Positions 1 to 12,414 of a DNA stretch of 64,000 nucleotides are shown here, in pieces. The stretch covers positions 6,746,818 to 6,810,817 of the forward strand of contig CM026403.1 in NCBI GenBank assembly GCA_014843695.1, written 5' to 3'. The notes under the pieces were generated by a model, which was given only the letters and a program-made list of their open reading frames with translations, was not told the DNA's origin and ran no database searches. The number at the start of each line of letters is the position of its first letter. Position 1 is the stretch's first letter. Origin of the DNA: Archivesica marissinica. Lineage: Eukaryota; Mollusca; Bivalvia; Venerida; Vesicomyidae. A program made the translations under genes and the position numbers.

Positions 1-310
1 CATAACATAACTTACAGTGAAACTGCATTGGTACTGTACTGACTTTCCACTTACTTATATTAGTACTACATACCGGTACATCGGAACAAATTGATAGCAA
101 ATTTTATCTTTTGGAAAAGGGCTGTTGCTAATGTTTTCAAAACTTGTAGCTCAATCCTTTTGCACTTTGTAAATGTCATGTATCTGTATATGGATATTAT
201 CAGGATTTATGTATGTTATTAATGTGACAGTAATGTTATTCTGATTTGTAAACTGTATTCGTCATTATGGAAAAAGTTGCAATAAAATATTATTAAATCA
301 ATTTCCGCTT
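1..310 (+). other. Possible 3' UTR end of a plus-strand gene, with poly(A) signal
   Basis: AT-rich sequence without a usable reading frame. It holds a canonical AATAAA at 281-286, followed about 20-40 nt later by a T/G-rich stretch (tttccgctttgtatgatttt), the usual layout of an animal cleavage and polyadenylation site on the plus strand. If real, a gene entering from the left would end here, convergent with TMEM104. No coding sequence is visible to support it, and AATAAA is common in AT-rich DNA. Confidence 0.35.
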
Positions 311-335
311 TGTATGATTTTGGGGTTTAAAGTAG

Positions 336-530
336 CCCCCCCCCCCCAACAGATTAGGTCGTATGGCGACTCTCCACCTGTTATTAGTGGCGGAAGACCC
401 AGGGTGCATCTGTGAGCAGTAAATCAGGCACGAAGGGGTACCTGGGTAGAACCACCAACCGTCTATAGATTAGAATATTACATCTGGGCAACCGGTAGCG
501 ACGATAAATATACGTAAAACACACACTACA
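336..530 (+). repeat. Dispersed-repeat fragment ending in a SINE-type tail
   Basis: It follows a run of 12 C (336-347). The segment 483-523 (gggcaacc, then agcgacgataaat, then acgtaaaacacac) matches the tail of the SINE at 49431-49700 (49659-49698) with about five differences. The two share only this 3' part, so the upstream portion (345-480) is a different element or a different head. No coding function is seen. Confidence 0.5.
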
Positions 531-640
531 TGTATGTATATAAGAGCAAAGAGGAAAACATAACGACACCAATACAAGATACAATTATTTATGAATATGC
601 GCAGTCCATGGAATTGCAGTATAAAATATCACAATGTTGG

Positions 641-1733
641 TTTTGAGGGAGAGAATAAGATAGCTCTCGAGACCTCATTCCTGATGGAATCCATCATCCT
701 GAGGGAGAAGATAGACAGCCCTCGAGACCTCATTCCTGATGGAAACCATCATCCTGAGGGGGAGAATAGACAGCTCTCGAGATCTCATTCCTGATGGAAA
801 CCATCATCCTGAGGGGGAGAATAGACAGCTCTCAAGACCGCATTCCTGATGGAATCTATCACTCTGAAGGGGGAGAATAGACAGCTCTCGAGACCTCATT
901 CCTGATGGAATCTAACACTCTGAAGGGGGAGGATAGCTCTCGAGACCTCATTCCTGATGGAATCCATCATCCTGAGGGGGAGAATAGACAGCTCTCGAGA
1001 CCGCATTCCTGATGGAATCTATCACTCTGAAGGGGGAGAATAGACAGCTCTCGAGACCTCATTCCTGATGGAATCTAACACTCTGAAGGGGGAGAATAGA
1101 TAGCTCTCGAGACCTCATTCCTGATGGAATCCATCATCCTGAGGGAGAGAATAGATAGCTCTCGAGACCTCATTCCTGATGGAATCCATCACCATGTGGG
1201 AGAGAATAGACAACTCTCGAGACCTCATTCCTGATGGAATCCATCACCCTGAGGGAGAGAATGGATAGCTCTCGAGACCTCATTCCTGATGGAATCCATC
1301 ATCCTGAGGGAGAGAAAAGACAGCTCTCGAGACCTCATTCCTGATGGAATCCATCACCCTGAGGGAGAAAATAGACAGCTCTCGAGACCTCATTCCTAAT
1401 GGAATCCATCACTCTGAGGGAGAGAATAGATAGCTCTCGAGACCTCATTCCTGATGGAATCCATCACCCTGAGGGAGAGAATAGATAGCTCTCGAGACCT
1501 CATTCCTGATGGAATCCATCACCCTGAGGGAGAGAATAGACAGCTCTCGAGGCCCCATTCCTGATGGAATCCATCACCCTGAGGGGGAGAATAGATAGCT
1601 CTCGAGACCTCATTCCTGATGGAAACCATCACCCTGAGGGAGAGAATAGACAGCTCTTGAGACCTCATTCCTGATCGAATCCATCATCCTGAGGGAGAGA
1701 ATAGACAGCTCTCGAGACCTCATTCCTGAGGGA
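641..1733 (+). repeat. 55-bp minisatellite, about 20 copies, derived from a SINE segment
   Basis: Successive starts of 'agctctcgag' at 662, 717 and 772 fix the period at 55 bp. Almost the whole unit is homologous to the reverse complement of 3146-3200 in the tRNA-headed SINE at 3031-3236. Shared core: CTCATTCCTGATGGAATC, then CATC, then a GAGGGAGAGA-type purine run. Copies differ mainly in the purine run and in atcctg/accctg/actctg. The array lies downstream of the TMEM104 stop codon, so it is in the 3' UTR or 3' flank. Confidence 0.9.
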
Positions 1734-1859
1734 TAAATCATACTTGAAAACCCAGTATTGACAAGATGCGAGATGGTTCCCTCATGATACCCACCTCACC
1801 TAAATGTATTTCCATGTTCATCCACCCTATGTTTGCTGCTATTGCTCTGAGCAATATTG

Positions 1860-2617
1860 TTAGCTAATGATATGATTAACTGTAACAAAAGCTATACACA
1901 CTGCAGCCCATATACAGACAAATATAACCCAGAATTGTCCTTTGAATGGTGAAGCATGTTTTCTTTTTGCTTCTGGGAACAACATCGACGTCTGTTTCCT
2001 AGCACAGTACACCAACAATGCTGGGATCACATACTGTATCCCAGCTCCAGCATAGGAACCAGTAATTCCGACCAGTAATTCAACCTGATTGGTTACAAGT
2101 GCTATGCCTAGGGGAGGTAACAGTGCCAGCAAAGGGAAGACAATTCTGTCCACACACCACATGTACGGCCTGTCCTCCTTATACCAAATCGTTTTCAAAT
2201 TATTGCGCAATGTGATCGAAATTATCGGAAAATTTGTGCTGAGTGTGAAAACTGGAAACAAAGCAAGGAAATATTGTATAAACTGTACATTTGTGATGGA
2301 GTTCGAACTATCACAAGGATCAGGTAAGAAGTTCAATGTATAAATATCATTTAGTTGATTAAAAGAATAAATACCAGTAAAAGACAGAAGTAGATAAAAG
2401 ATTAGGATTAAAACATAATCGTAGGCTAGAAGCTGGTAGAGCTTTGATTTGTTCCTGATGGGAGTGATCAGTGATGGCAGCGAGTGATGACACATGAACG
2501 AGTAGACACACACTCCAAACAGGTTGGGCACTCCGGATATATCGGCGTACGATGGATGACCTTCACCTTGTTTCTTGCCCAATCTTATCACAGCCAGAAC
2601 TATCATCATACCAAATG
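1860..2617 (-). CDS. TMEM104: TMEM104, terminal coding exon (transmembrane protein 104)
   Basis: TMEM104 is a conserved metazoan multipass membrane protein of the amino-acid transporter (APC/SLC38-like) superfamily; its substrate is not firmly known. This exon encodes the C-terminal 251 residues and ends in TAA at 1862-1860. Diagnostic blocks are GVPNLFGVCVYSFMCHHSLP, YTLNFLPDPC, STNFPIISITLRNN and GITGSYAGAGIQYVIPALLV. About five hydrophobic helices are visible: DYVLILIFYLLLSF, FIQYFLALFPVF, the VFPLLALLPPLG region, the GIQYVIPALLVY region and FWVIFVCIWAAVCIAFV. The exon starts at 2617 after a ttctttcag acceptor. Its first two bases (CA) complete the codon opened by G at 10459, giving ...RWI-A-FGMMIVLAV, as expected for the family. 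No in-frame stops or frameshifts are seen. The 5' exons beyond 10552 are not visible. Confidence 0.93.
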
Positions 2618-3030
2618 CTGAAAGAAACAGGTCAGGACAATTGTTTTAACAATATTTTAATGCATATGTAGTACATTCGACAATATAATATTACATACGA
2701 GCATGAATCAGATGTGAAATAAGTTAACAGGCACATATATACATTTGTGTTACATAGCAAAAAGGTTATAACGAACATTAGAAAATGGCCCTTCCCAATA
2801 ATCAAACTCTAGTTAACAAAATGTGCAATATCGTCTCAGTACTATCAATTATACTTCTATGTTGATATTGATTAACTTCAAACTTATTAGTTTCAAACTA
2901 ATAGCACTTAAATTTCGAAATTTAATAGGTTGGTAAAATTAATTTTAAAGATGAAAATGTTATCTAGTGGTCACTCTAGTGCTCACAAACAGTGCATGTA
3001 ATCATGTTAACATTTGTGAACCTATCTCAG

Positions 3031-3236
3031 TGGAAGTCGTGATAGCGTAATGGATGCACGTTCGCTTCGGAAGGTCCGGAGTTTGAGCCCCGCTGGAGCC
3101 GTTACAGTAGTGCCCTTAGGCAAGGCATTCAAATTCCACATTGCCTCTTCTCTCTCCTTCATGGCGATGGATTCCATCAGGAATGAGGTATCGAGAGTGA
3201 TTAATATAAGTTGAAAGAACTTGTTTCGCAATCGAG
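3031..3236 (+). mobile_element. tRNA-headed SINE in the last TMEM104 intron
   Basis: The 5' head has a perfect RNA polymerase III A box (TAGCGTAATGG, 3043-3053) and a near-match B box (AGTTTGAGCCC, 3080-3090), as in tRNA-derived SINEs; the anticodon-loop-like CTTCGGA suggests an Arg tRNA ancestor, but the stem is eroded. The body continues through ttccacattgcctcttctctc and the catcaggaatgagg segment to gtttcgcaatcgagct. The same 3' half occurs on the opposite strand at 50186-50330, and one internal segment was amplified into the 641-1733 array. Confidence 0.75.
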
Positions 3237-3580
3237 CTAAAATAAATTTGTATAAACTAACCTATCTCATCTATCTTGTAAAACACAACTCAAACATAAC
3301 ATATAGGTGCTTTCTATATTTGTTCAACAGTCGAATGTTAGAAAAACTAAACAAGCGTGCTTAACCAGTAACTAAGCAGATAATGATGATATTATATGTA
3401 CATTTATAATATTAAATTAGATGACTGCATAAACATGTAAAAAATACAGTTAGGCTACATACGTGTGCCGCTCAATGCGACATTAATTTAAAAATATTCC
3501 TAATTGCAGCTAGACTGTTGCATTTTTCATTTTAAAATCATACTGGATCGTTCAATGATGTTGTTTGAAATGCATAACTA

Positions 3581-6500
3581 GTGTTATAGTACACTATGTC
3601 TGTGTCATAGTACACTATGTAATATGTCTGTGTTATAGTACACTATGTAATATGTCTGTGTTATAGTACACTATGTAATATATCTGTGTTATAGTACACT
3701 ATGTAATATATCTGTGTTATAGTACACTATGTCTGTGTTATAGTACACTATGTAATATATCTGTGTTATAGTACACTATGTAATATGTCTGTGTTATAGT
3801 ACACTATGTAATATATCTGTGTTATAGTACACTATGTCTGTGTTATAGTACACTATGTAATATATCTGTGTTATAGTACACTATGTAATATATCTGTGTT
3901 ATAGTACACTATGTCTGTGTTATAGTACACTATGTAATATATCTGTGTTATAGTACACTATGTCAAATATTCTGTGTTATAGACACTATGTCTGTGTTAT
4001 AGTACACTATGTCTGTGTTATAGTACACTATGTAATATATCTGTGTTATAGTACACTATGTAATATATCTGTGTTATAGTACACTATGTAATATATCTGT
4101 GTTATAGTACACTATGTCTGTGTTATAGTACACTATGTAATATATCTGTGTTATAGTACACTATGTAATATGTCTGTGTTATAGTACACTATGTAATATG
4201 TCTGTGTTATAGTACACTATGTAATATATCTGTGTTATAGTACACTATATCTGTGTTATAGTACACTATGTCTGTGTTATAGTACACTATGTAATATATC
4301 TGTGTTATAGTACACTATGTATCTGTGTTATAGTACACTATGTAATATATCTGTGTTATAGTACACTATGTCTGTGTTATAGTACACTATGTAATATATC
4401 TGTGTTATAGTACACTATGTAATATATCTGTGTTATAGTACACTATGTAATATATCTGTGTTATAGTACACTATGTCTGTGTTATAGTACACTATGTAAT
4501 ATATCTGTGTTATAGTATACTATGATATATCTGTGTTATAGTACACTATGTCTGTGTTATAGTACACTATGTAATATATCTGTGTTATAGTACACTATGT
4601 AATATATCTGTGTTATAGTACACTATGTAATATATCTGTGTTATAGTACACTATGTCTGTGTTATAGTACACTATGTAATATATCTGTGTTATAGTACAC
4701 TATGTCTGTGTTATAGTACACTATGTAATATATCTGTGTTATAGTACACTATGTCTGTGTTATAGTACACTATGTAATATATCTGTGTTATAGTACACTA
4801 TGTAATATATCTGTGTTATAGTATACTATGTCTGTGTTATAGTACACTATGTAATATATCTGTGTTATAGTACACTATGTCTGTGTTATAGTACACTATG
4901 TCTGTGTTATAGTACACTATATATGTCTGTGTTATAGTACACTATGTAATATATCTGTGTTATAGTACACTATGTCTGTGTTATAGTACACTATGTAATA
5001 TATCTGTGTTATAGTACACTATGTCTGTGTTATAGTACACTATGTCTGTGTTATAGTACACTATGTAATATATCTGTGTTATAGTACACTATGTAATATA
5101 TCTGTGTTATAGTACACTATGTCTGTGTTATAGTACACTATGTAATATATCTGTGTTATAGTACACTATGTCTGTGTTATAGTACACTATGTCTGTGTTA
5201 TAGTACACTATGTAATATATCTGTGTTATAGTACACTATGTCTGTGTTATAGTACACTATGTCTGTGTTATAGTACACTATGTCTGTGTTATAGTACACT
5301 ATGTAATATATCTGTGTTATAGTACACTATGTAATATATCTGTGTTATAGTACACTATGTAATATATCTGTGTTATAGTACACTATGTCTGTGTTATAGT
5401 ACACTATGTAATATATCTGTGTTATAGTACACTATGTCTGTGTTATAGTAACTATAATATATCTGTGTTATAGTACACTATGTCTGTGTTATAGTACACT
5501 ATGTAATATATCTGTGTTATAGTACACTATGTAATATATCTGTGTTATAGTACACTATGTAATATATCTGTGTTATAGTACACTATGTAATATATCTGTG
5601 TTATAGTACACTATGTAATATATCTGTGTTATAGTACACTATGTCTGTGTTATAGTACACTATGTAATATATCTGTGTTATAGTACACTATGTAATATAT
5701 CTGTGTTATAGTACACTATGTAATATATCTGTGTTATAGTACACTATGTAATATATCTGTGTTATAGTACACTATGTAATATATCTGTGTTATAGTACAC
5801 TATGTCTGTGTTATAGTACACTATGTAATATATCTGTGTTATAGTACACTATGTCTGTGTTATAGTACACTATGTAATATATCTGTGTTATAGTATACTA
5901 TATCTGTGTTATAGTACACTATGTCTGTGTTATAGTACACTATGTAATATATCTGTGTTATAGTACACTATGTCTGTGTTATAGTATACTATGTAATATA
6001 TCTGTGTTATAGTACACTATGTAATATATCTGTGTTATAGTACACTATGTCTGTGTTATAGTACACTATGTAATATATCTGTGTTATAGTACACTATGTC
6101 TGTGTTATAGTATACTATGTCTGTGTTATAGTACACTATGTCTGTGTTATAGTACACTATGTCTGTGTTATAGTACACTATGTAATATATCTGTGTTATA
6201 GTACACTATGTAATATGTCTGTGTTATAGTACACTATGTAATATATCTGTGTTATAGTACACTATGTCTGTGTTATAGTACACTATGTAATATATCTGTG
6301 TTATAGTACACTATGTAATATGTCTGTGTTATAGTATACTATGTAATATATCTGTGTTATAGTACACTATGTAATATATCTGTGTTATAGTACACTATAT
6401 CTGTGTTATAGTACACTATGTCTGTGTTATAGTACACTATGTAATATGTCTGTGTTATAGTACACTATGTAATATATCTGTGTTATAGTACACTATGTAA

Positions 6501-9500
6501 TATATCTGTGTTATAGTACACTATGTCTGTGTTATAGTATACTATGTAATATATCTGTGTTATAGTACACTATGTAATATATCTGTGTTATAGTACACTA
6601 TGTAATATATCTGTGTTATAGTACACTATGTCTGTGTTATAGTACACTATGTAATATATCTGTGTTATAGTACACTATGTAATATATCTGTGTTATAGTA
6701 CACTATGTCTGTGTTATAGTACACTATGTAATATATCTGTGTTATAGTACACTATGTAATATGTCTGTGTTATAGTACACTATGTAATATATCTGTGTTA
6801 TAGTACACTATGTCTGTGTTATAGTACACTATGTAATATATCTGTGTTATAGTACACTATGTCTGTGTTATAGTATACTATGTAATATATCTGTGTTATA
6901 GTACACTATGTCTGTGTTATAGTACACTATGTAATATATCTGTGTTATAGTACACTATGTAATATATCTGTGTTATAGTACACTATGTCTGTGTTATAGT
7001 ACACTATGTAATATATCTGTGTTATAGTACACTATGTCTGTGTTATAGTACACTATGTCTGTGTTATAGTACACTATGATATATCTGTGTTATAGTACAC
7101 TATGTAATAATCTGTGTTATAGTACACTATGTCTGTGTTATAGTACACTATGTAATATATCTGTGTTATAGTACACTATGTCTGTGTTATAGTACACTAT
7201 GTCTGTGTTATAGTACACTATGTAATATGTCTGTGTTATAGTACACTATGTAATATATCTGTGTTATAGTACACTATGTCTGTGTTATAGTACACTATGT
7301 AATATATCTGTGTTATAGTATACTATGTCTGTGTTATAGTACACTATGTCTGTGTTATAGTACACTATGTAATATATCTGTGTTATAGTACACTATGTCT
7401 GTGTTATAGTACACTATGTCTGTGTTATAGTACACTATGTCTGTGTTATAGTACACTATGTAATATATCTGTGTTATAGTACACTATGTAATATATCTGT
7501 GTTATAGTACACTATGTAATATATCTGTGTTATAGTACACTATGTCTGTGTTATAGTACACTATGTAATATATCTGTGTTATAGTACACTATGTCTGTGT
7601 TATAGTACACTATGTCTGTGTACACTATGTCTGTGTTATAGTACACTATGTCTGTGTTATAGTACACTATGTAATATATCTGTGTTATAGTACACTATGT
7701 AATATATCTGTGTTATAGTACACTATGTAATATATCTGTGTTATAGTACACTATGTAATATATCTGTGTTATAGTACACTATGTAATATATCTGTGTTAT
7801 AGTACACTATGTAATATATCTGTGTTATAGTACACTATGTAATATATCTGTGTTATAGTACACTATGTAATATATCTGTGTTATAGTACACTATGTAATA
7901 TATCTGTGTTATAGTACACTATGTAATATATCTGTGTTATAGTACACTATGTAATATATCTGTGTTATAGTACACTATGTCTGTGTTAGTACACTATGTA
8001 ATATATCTGTGTTATAGTACACTATGTCTGTGTTATAGTATACTATGTAATATATCTGTGTTATAGTACACTATGTCTGTGTATAGTACACTATGTAAAT
8101 ATCTGTGTTATAGTACACTATGTAATATATCTGTGTTATAGTACACTATGTCTGTGTTATAGTACACTATGTAATATATCTGTGTTATAGTACACTATGT
8201 CTGTGTTATAGTACACTATGTAATATGTCTGTGTTATAGTACACTATGTAATATATCTGTGTTATAGTACTATGTCTGTGTTATAGTACACTATGTCTGT
8301 GTTATAGTACACTATGTCTGTGTTATAGTACACTATGTAATATGTCTGTGTTATAGTACACTATGTCTGTGTTATAGTACACTATGTAATATATCTGTGT
8401 TATAGTACACTATGTCTGTGTTATAGTACACTATGTCTGTGTTATAGTACACTATGTAATATATCTGTGTTATAGTACACTATGTAATATATCTGTGTTA
8501 TAGTACACTATGTAATATATCTGTGTTATAGTACACTATATCTGTGTTATAGTACACTATGTCTGTGTTATAGTACACTATGTCTGTGTTATAGTACACT
8601 ATGTAATATATCTGTGTTATAGTACACTATGTCTGTGTTATAGTACACTATGTAATATATCTGTGTTATAGTACACTATGTCTGTGTTATAGTACACTAT
8701 GTCTGTGTTATAGTACACTATGTCTGTGTTATAGTACACTATGTCTGTGTTATAGTACACTATGTAATATATCTGTGTTATAGTACACTATGTCTGTGTT
8801 ATAGTACACTATGTCTGTGTTATAGTACACTATGTCTGTGTTATAGTACACTATGTAATATATCTGTGTTATAGTACACTATGTAATATATCTGTGTTAT
8901 AGTACACTATGTCTGTGTTATAGTACACTATGTAATATATCTGTGTTATAGTACACTATGTAATATGTCTGTGTTATAGTACACTATGTAATATATCTGT
9001 GTTATAGTACACTATGTCTGTGTTATAGTACACTATGTAATATATCTGTGTTATAGTACACTATGTCTGTGTTATAGTACACTATGTCTGTGTTATAGTA
9101 CACTATGTTTGTGTTATAGTACACTATGTAATATATCTGTGTTATAGTACACTATGTCTGTGTTATAGTACACTATGTAATATATCTGCGTTATAGTACA
9201 CTATGTCTGTGTTATAGTACACTATGTAATACATCTGTGTTATAGTACACTATGTCTGTGTTATAGTACACTATGTAATATATCTGTGTTATAGTACACT
9301 ATGTAATATATCTGTGTTATAGTATACTATGTAATATATCTGTGTTATAGTACACTATGTAATATATCTGTGTTATAGTACACTATGTCTGTGTTATAGT
9401 ACACTATGTAATATATCTGTGTTATAGTACACTATGTAATATGTCTGTGTTATAGTACACTATGTAATGTATCTGTGTTATAGTACACTATGTCTGTGTT

Positions 9501-10167
9501 ATAGTACACTATGTAATATATCTGTGTTATAGTACACTATGTCTGTGTTATAGTGTACTATGTAATATATCTGTGTTATAGTACACTATGTCTGTGTTAT
9601 AGTACACTATGTAATATATCTGTGTTATAGTACACTATGTAATATATCTGTGTTATAGTACACTATGTCTGTGTTATAGTACATTATGTCTGTGTTATAG
9701 TACACTATGTCTGTGTTATAGTACACTATGTCTGTGTTATAGTACACTATGTCTGTGTTATAGTACACTATGTAATATATCTGTGTTATAGTACACTATG
9801 TAATATGTCTGTGTTATAGTACACTATGTAATATATCTGTGTTATAGTACACTATGTAATATATCTGTGTTATAGTATACTATGTAATATATCTGTGTTA
9901 TAGTACACTATGTAATATGTCTGTGTTATAGTACACTATGTAATATATCTGTGTTATAGTATACTATGTAATATATCTGTGTTATAGTACACTATGTAAT
10001 ATATCTGTGTTATAGTACACTATGTAATATATCTGTGTTATAGTATACTATGTAATATATCTGTGTTATAGTACACTATGTAATATGTCTGTGTTATAGT
10101 ACACTATGTAATATGTCTGTGTTATAGTATACTATGTAATAGATCTGTGTTATAGTACACTATGTAA
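3581..10167. repeat. 6.6-kb minisatellite of 28-bp and 21-bp units in the TMEM104 last intron
   Basis: Units alternate between a 28-bp form (tctgtgttat agtacactat gtaatata) and a 21-bp form lacking the 7-bp 'aatatat' step. There are roughly 265 units in total. Point variation is sparse (tatact for cacact, tgtct for atct). A few units are damaged, for example near 3960, 7090 and 7620. The array occupies 84% of the 7,841-nt intron between the two TMEM104 exons. Neither strand has a coding reading. The remaining intron at 2640-3580, outside the SINE, shows nothing recognisable. Confidence 0.97.
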
Positions 10168-10258
10168 AGGAAATGAAAACATCGCTTCATAACCTTGCTG
10201 TTTCACATTGTTTTGGCATCCTTGGCTGATAATACCATGCACTAAGAAGCAATGATGT

Positions 10259-10441
10259 AAGAAGGTAAACCATCTCCTATAGTACAGTGATTATGACATA
10301 TTATTGTGCGCGAGATTGTAAGAAGGTAAACCATCTCCTATAGTACAGTGATTATGACATATTATTGTGCGCGAGATTGTAAGAAGGTAAACCATCTCCT
10401 ATAGTACAGTGATTATGACATATTATTGTGCACGAGATTAC
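10259..10441. repeat. 61-bp tandem triplication beside a TMEM104 5' splice site
   Basis: There are three consecutive 61-bp units (10259-10319, 10320-10380, 10381-10441), nearly identical apart from cgcgag/cacgag and the last bases. The array begins 17 nt into the intron that follows the 94-nt TMEM104 exon. The internal stretch ctatagtaca resembles the tatagtacac core of the neighbouring 28/21-bp array, so the two may be related. Confidence 0.93.
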
Positions 10442-10458
10442 AAGATGGAAATACTAAC

Positions 10459-10552
10459 CAATCCACCTGGACACAGTTGTAAACAGCTGTAGGTACTTGG
10501 TTTTCTGGACATTGAAGAATGTAAATCCACCCAACACCATGAAGAAACCAGC
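10459..10552 (-). CDS. TMEM104: TMEM104, penultimate coding exon (94 nt)
   Basis: Read on the minus strand it opens after attttag and encodes AGFFMVLGGFTFFNVQKTKY followed by LQLFTTVSRWI. This is the family's hallmark 'FTFFNVQKTKYLQ' segment. It ends with a single G before a GTTAGT donor; that G joins CA of the next exon to give Ala, so reading continues exactly into 1860-2617. The exon starts in phase 0. The donor is followed after a few bases by a 61-bp triplication and then the 6.6-kb array. I searched 10553-11160 for the preceding exon and did not find it; it may lie in the 11415-12414 gap or be displaced by the 26-bp array. Confidence 0.92.
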
Positions 10553-11190
10553 CTAAAATACATCAAGCAACGCACATCCAAATATTCTAACTTAGTTACC
10601 AGCATGGCTGAAGCTAGACTTTCATAAATTGGAAATGTTTATGCAGCGCTAGGGAGAAATGTGGTGTCCTATACATTCCCTCGAACATGTTTCATGTGGC
10701 TAAAGCTTACCTCAAGCAATTTTAGGACATAATCACAAACAAATTAGTTTTCCCCCCATCACATTTCAGCTCTTTCGATGAGGCATTTTCATCAAGGAAC
10801 GACCTTTTCCTAGACTGGATTAACACATGTTACAACAGAAAAGTTGCCTAAATTGCCGCATCTTGTGAGACAATCTATAATACAAGACCAACAACTCTTG
10901 AAAAACTAATATATTCAAACCATTGAACAAGTGCGCTTGCACTCAATTTACTTTGTCATTTTGGGAAATTAGCAAAATTGTGAGTCAGTTGTACCGTAGG
11001 TGTCAACTTTTACGTTTTTAGCAGAAATTGTCCAAAATGAGGCACTTTGTTGAAATTCAAGTGCATTTGAAGGACTCTAACTATTTCTAAAGCACTTTTC
11101 AAGCATTTGAGTGATGTTCAAGTGCTTTTCAACACAACCCTCTATATTCAAGCACTTTTAAAACAGGGAGGAGTATGTTGGCTCATGTAC
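10553..11190. other. Non-repetitive sequence, presumed TMEM104 intron; no gene seen
   Basis: No splice-bounded coding segment was recognised on either strand. 11050-11160 is enriched in short 'aagtgc' and 'agcactttt' motifs in both orientations, which may be a decayed mobile-element end. Otherwise it is ordinary AT-rich DNA. Confidence 0.6.
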
Positions 11191-11414
11191 GGGAGTGTGG
11201 CAGGTCAGTGAGGTTGCTGAGAGAGGGAGGAGTGTGGCAGGTCAGTGAGGTTGCTGAGAGAGGGAGGAGTGTGGCAGGTCAGTGAGGTTGCTGAGAGAAG
11301 GAGGAGTGTGGCAGGTCAGTGAGGTTGCTGAGAGGGAAGAGTGTGGCAGGTCAGTGAGGTTGCTGAGAGGGAAGAGTGTGGCAGGTCAGTGAGGTTGCTG
11401 GTAGAGGGAGGAGT
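11191..11414. repeat. 37/35-bp minisatellite, about six copies, cut by an assembly gap
   Basis: The motif gtgtggcaggtcagtgaggt recurs at 11195, 11232, 11269, 11306, 11341 and 11376: four 37-bp steps or starts, then two 35-bp steps that lack one 'ag' pair in the purine run. The array enters the N gap, so its true length is unknown. Confidence 0.93.
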
Positions 11415-12414
11415 NNNNNNNNNNNNNNNNNNNNNNNNNNNNNNNNNNNNNNNNNNNNNNNNNNNNNNNNNNNNNNNNNNNNNNNNNNNNNNNNNNNNNN
11501 NNNNNNNNNNNNNNNNNNNNNNNNNNNNNNNNNNNNNNNNNNNNNNNNNNNNNNNNNNNNNNNNNNNNNNNNNNNNNNNNNNNNNNNNNNNNNNNNNNNN
11601 NNNNNNNNNNNNNNNNNNNNNNNNNNNNNNNNNNNNNNNNNNNNNNNNNNNNNNNNNNNNNNNNNNNNNNNNNNNNNNNNNNNNNNNNNNNNNNNNNNNN
11701 NNNNNNNNNNNNNNNNNNNNNNNNNNNNNNNNNNNNNNNNNNNNNNNNNNNNNNNNNNNNNNNNNNNNNNNNNNNNNNNNNNNNNNNNNNNNNNNNNNNN
11801 NNNNNNNNNNNNNNNNNNNNNNNNNNNNNNNNNNNNNNNNNNNNNNNNNNNNNNNNNNNNNNNNNNNNNNNNNNNNNNNNNNNNNNNNNNNNNNNNNNNN
11901 NNNNNNNNNNNNNNNNNNNNNNNNNNNNNNNNNNNNNNNNNNNNNNNNNNNNNNNNNNNNNNNNNNNNNNNNNNNNNNNNNNNNNNNNNNNNNNNNNNNN
12001 NNNNNNNNNNNNNNNNNNNNNNNNNNNNNNNNNNNNNNNNNNNNNNNNNNNNNNNNNNNNNNNNNNNNNNNNNNNNNNNNNNNNNNNNNNNNNNNNNNNN
12101 NNNNNNNNNNNNNNNNNNNNNNNNNNNNNNNNNNNNNNNNNNNNNNNNNNNNNNNNNNNNNNNNNNNNNNNNNNNNNNNNNNNNNNNNNNNNNNNNNNNN
12201 NNNNNNNNNNNNNNNNNNNNNNNNNNNNNNNNNNNNNNNNNNNNNNNNNNNNNNNNNNNNNNNNNNNNNNNNNNNNNNNNNNNNNNNNNNNNNNNNNNNN
12301 NNNNNNNNNNNNNNNNNNNNNNNNNNNNNNNNNNNNNNNNNNNNNNNNNNNNNNNNNNNNNNNNNNNNNNNNNNNNNNNNNNNNNNNNNNNNNNNNNNNN
12401 NNNNNNNNNNNNNN
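11415..12414. other. Assembly gap, exactly 1,000 N
   Basis: The round number suggests a placeholder, not a measured distance. The left edge is the 37-bp array and the right edge is the 26-bp array, so the missing part includes at least one array boundary. It is the simplest place for the missing TMEM104 5' exons and the missing last exon(s) of the PPPDE-PUL gene. Confidence 0.98.

Noticed and set aside
384..584. 66-codon minus-strand frame
   Set aside because: It overlaps a dispersed-repeat tail, has no family match, and lies downstream of the TMEM104 stop.
2089..2343. 84-codon plus-strand frame
   Set aside because: Antisense shadow of the TMEM104 terminal exon.
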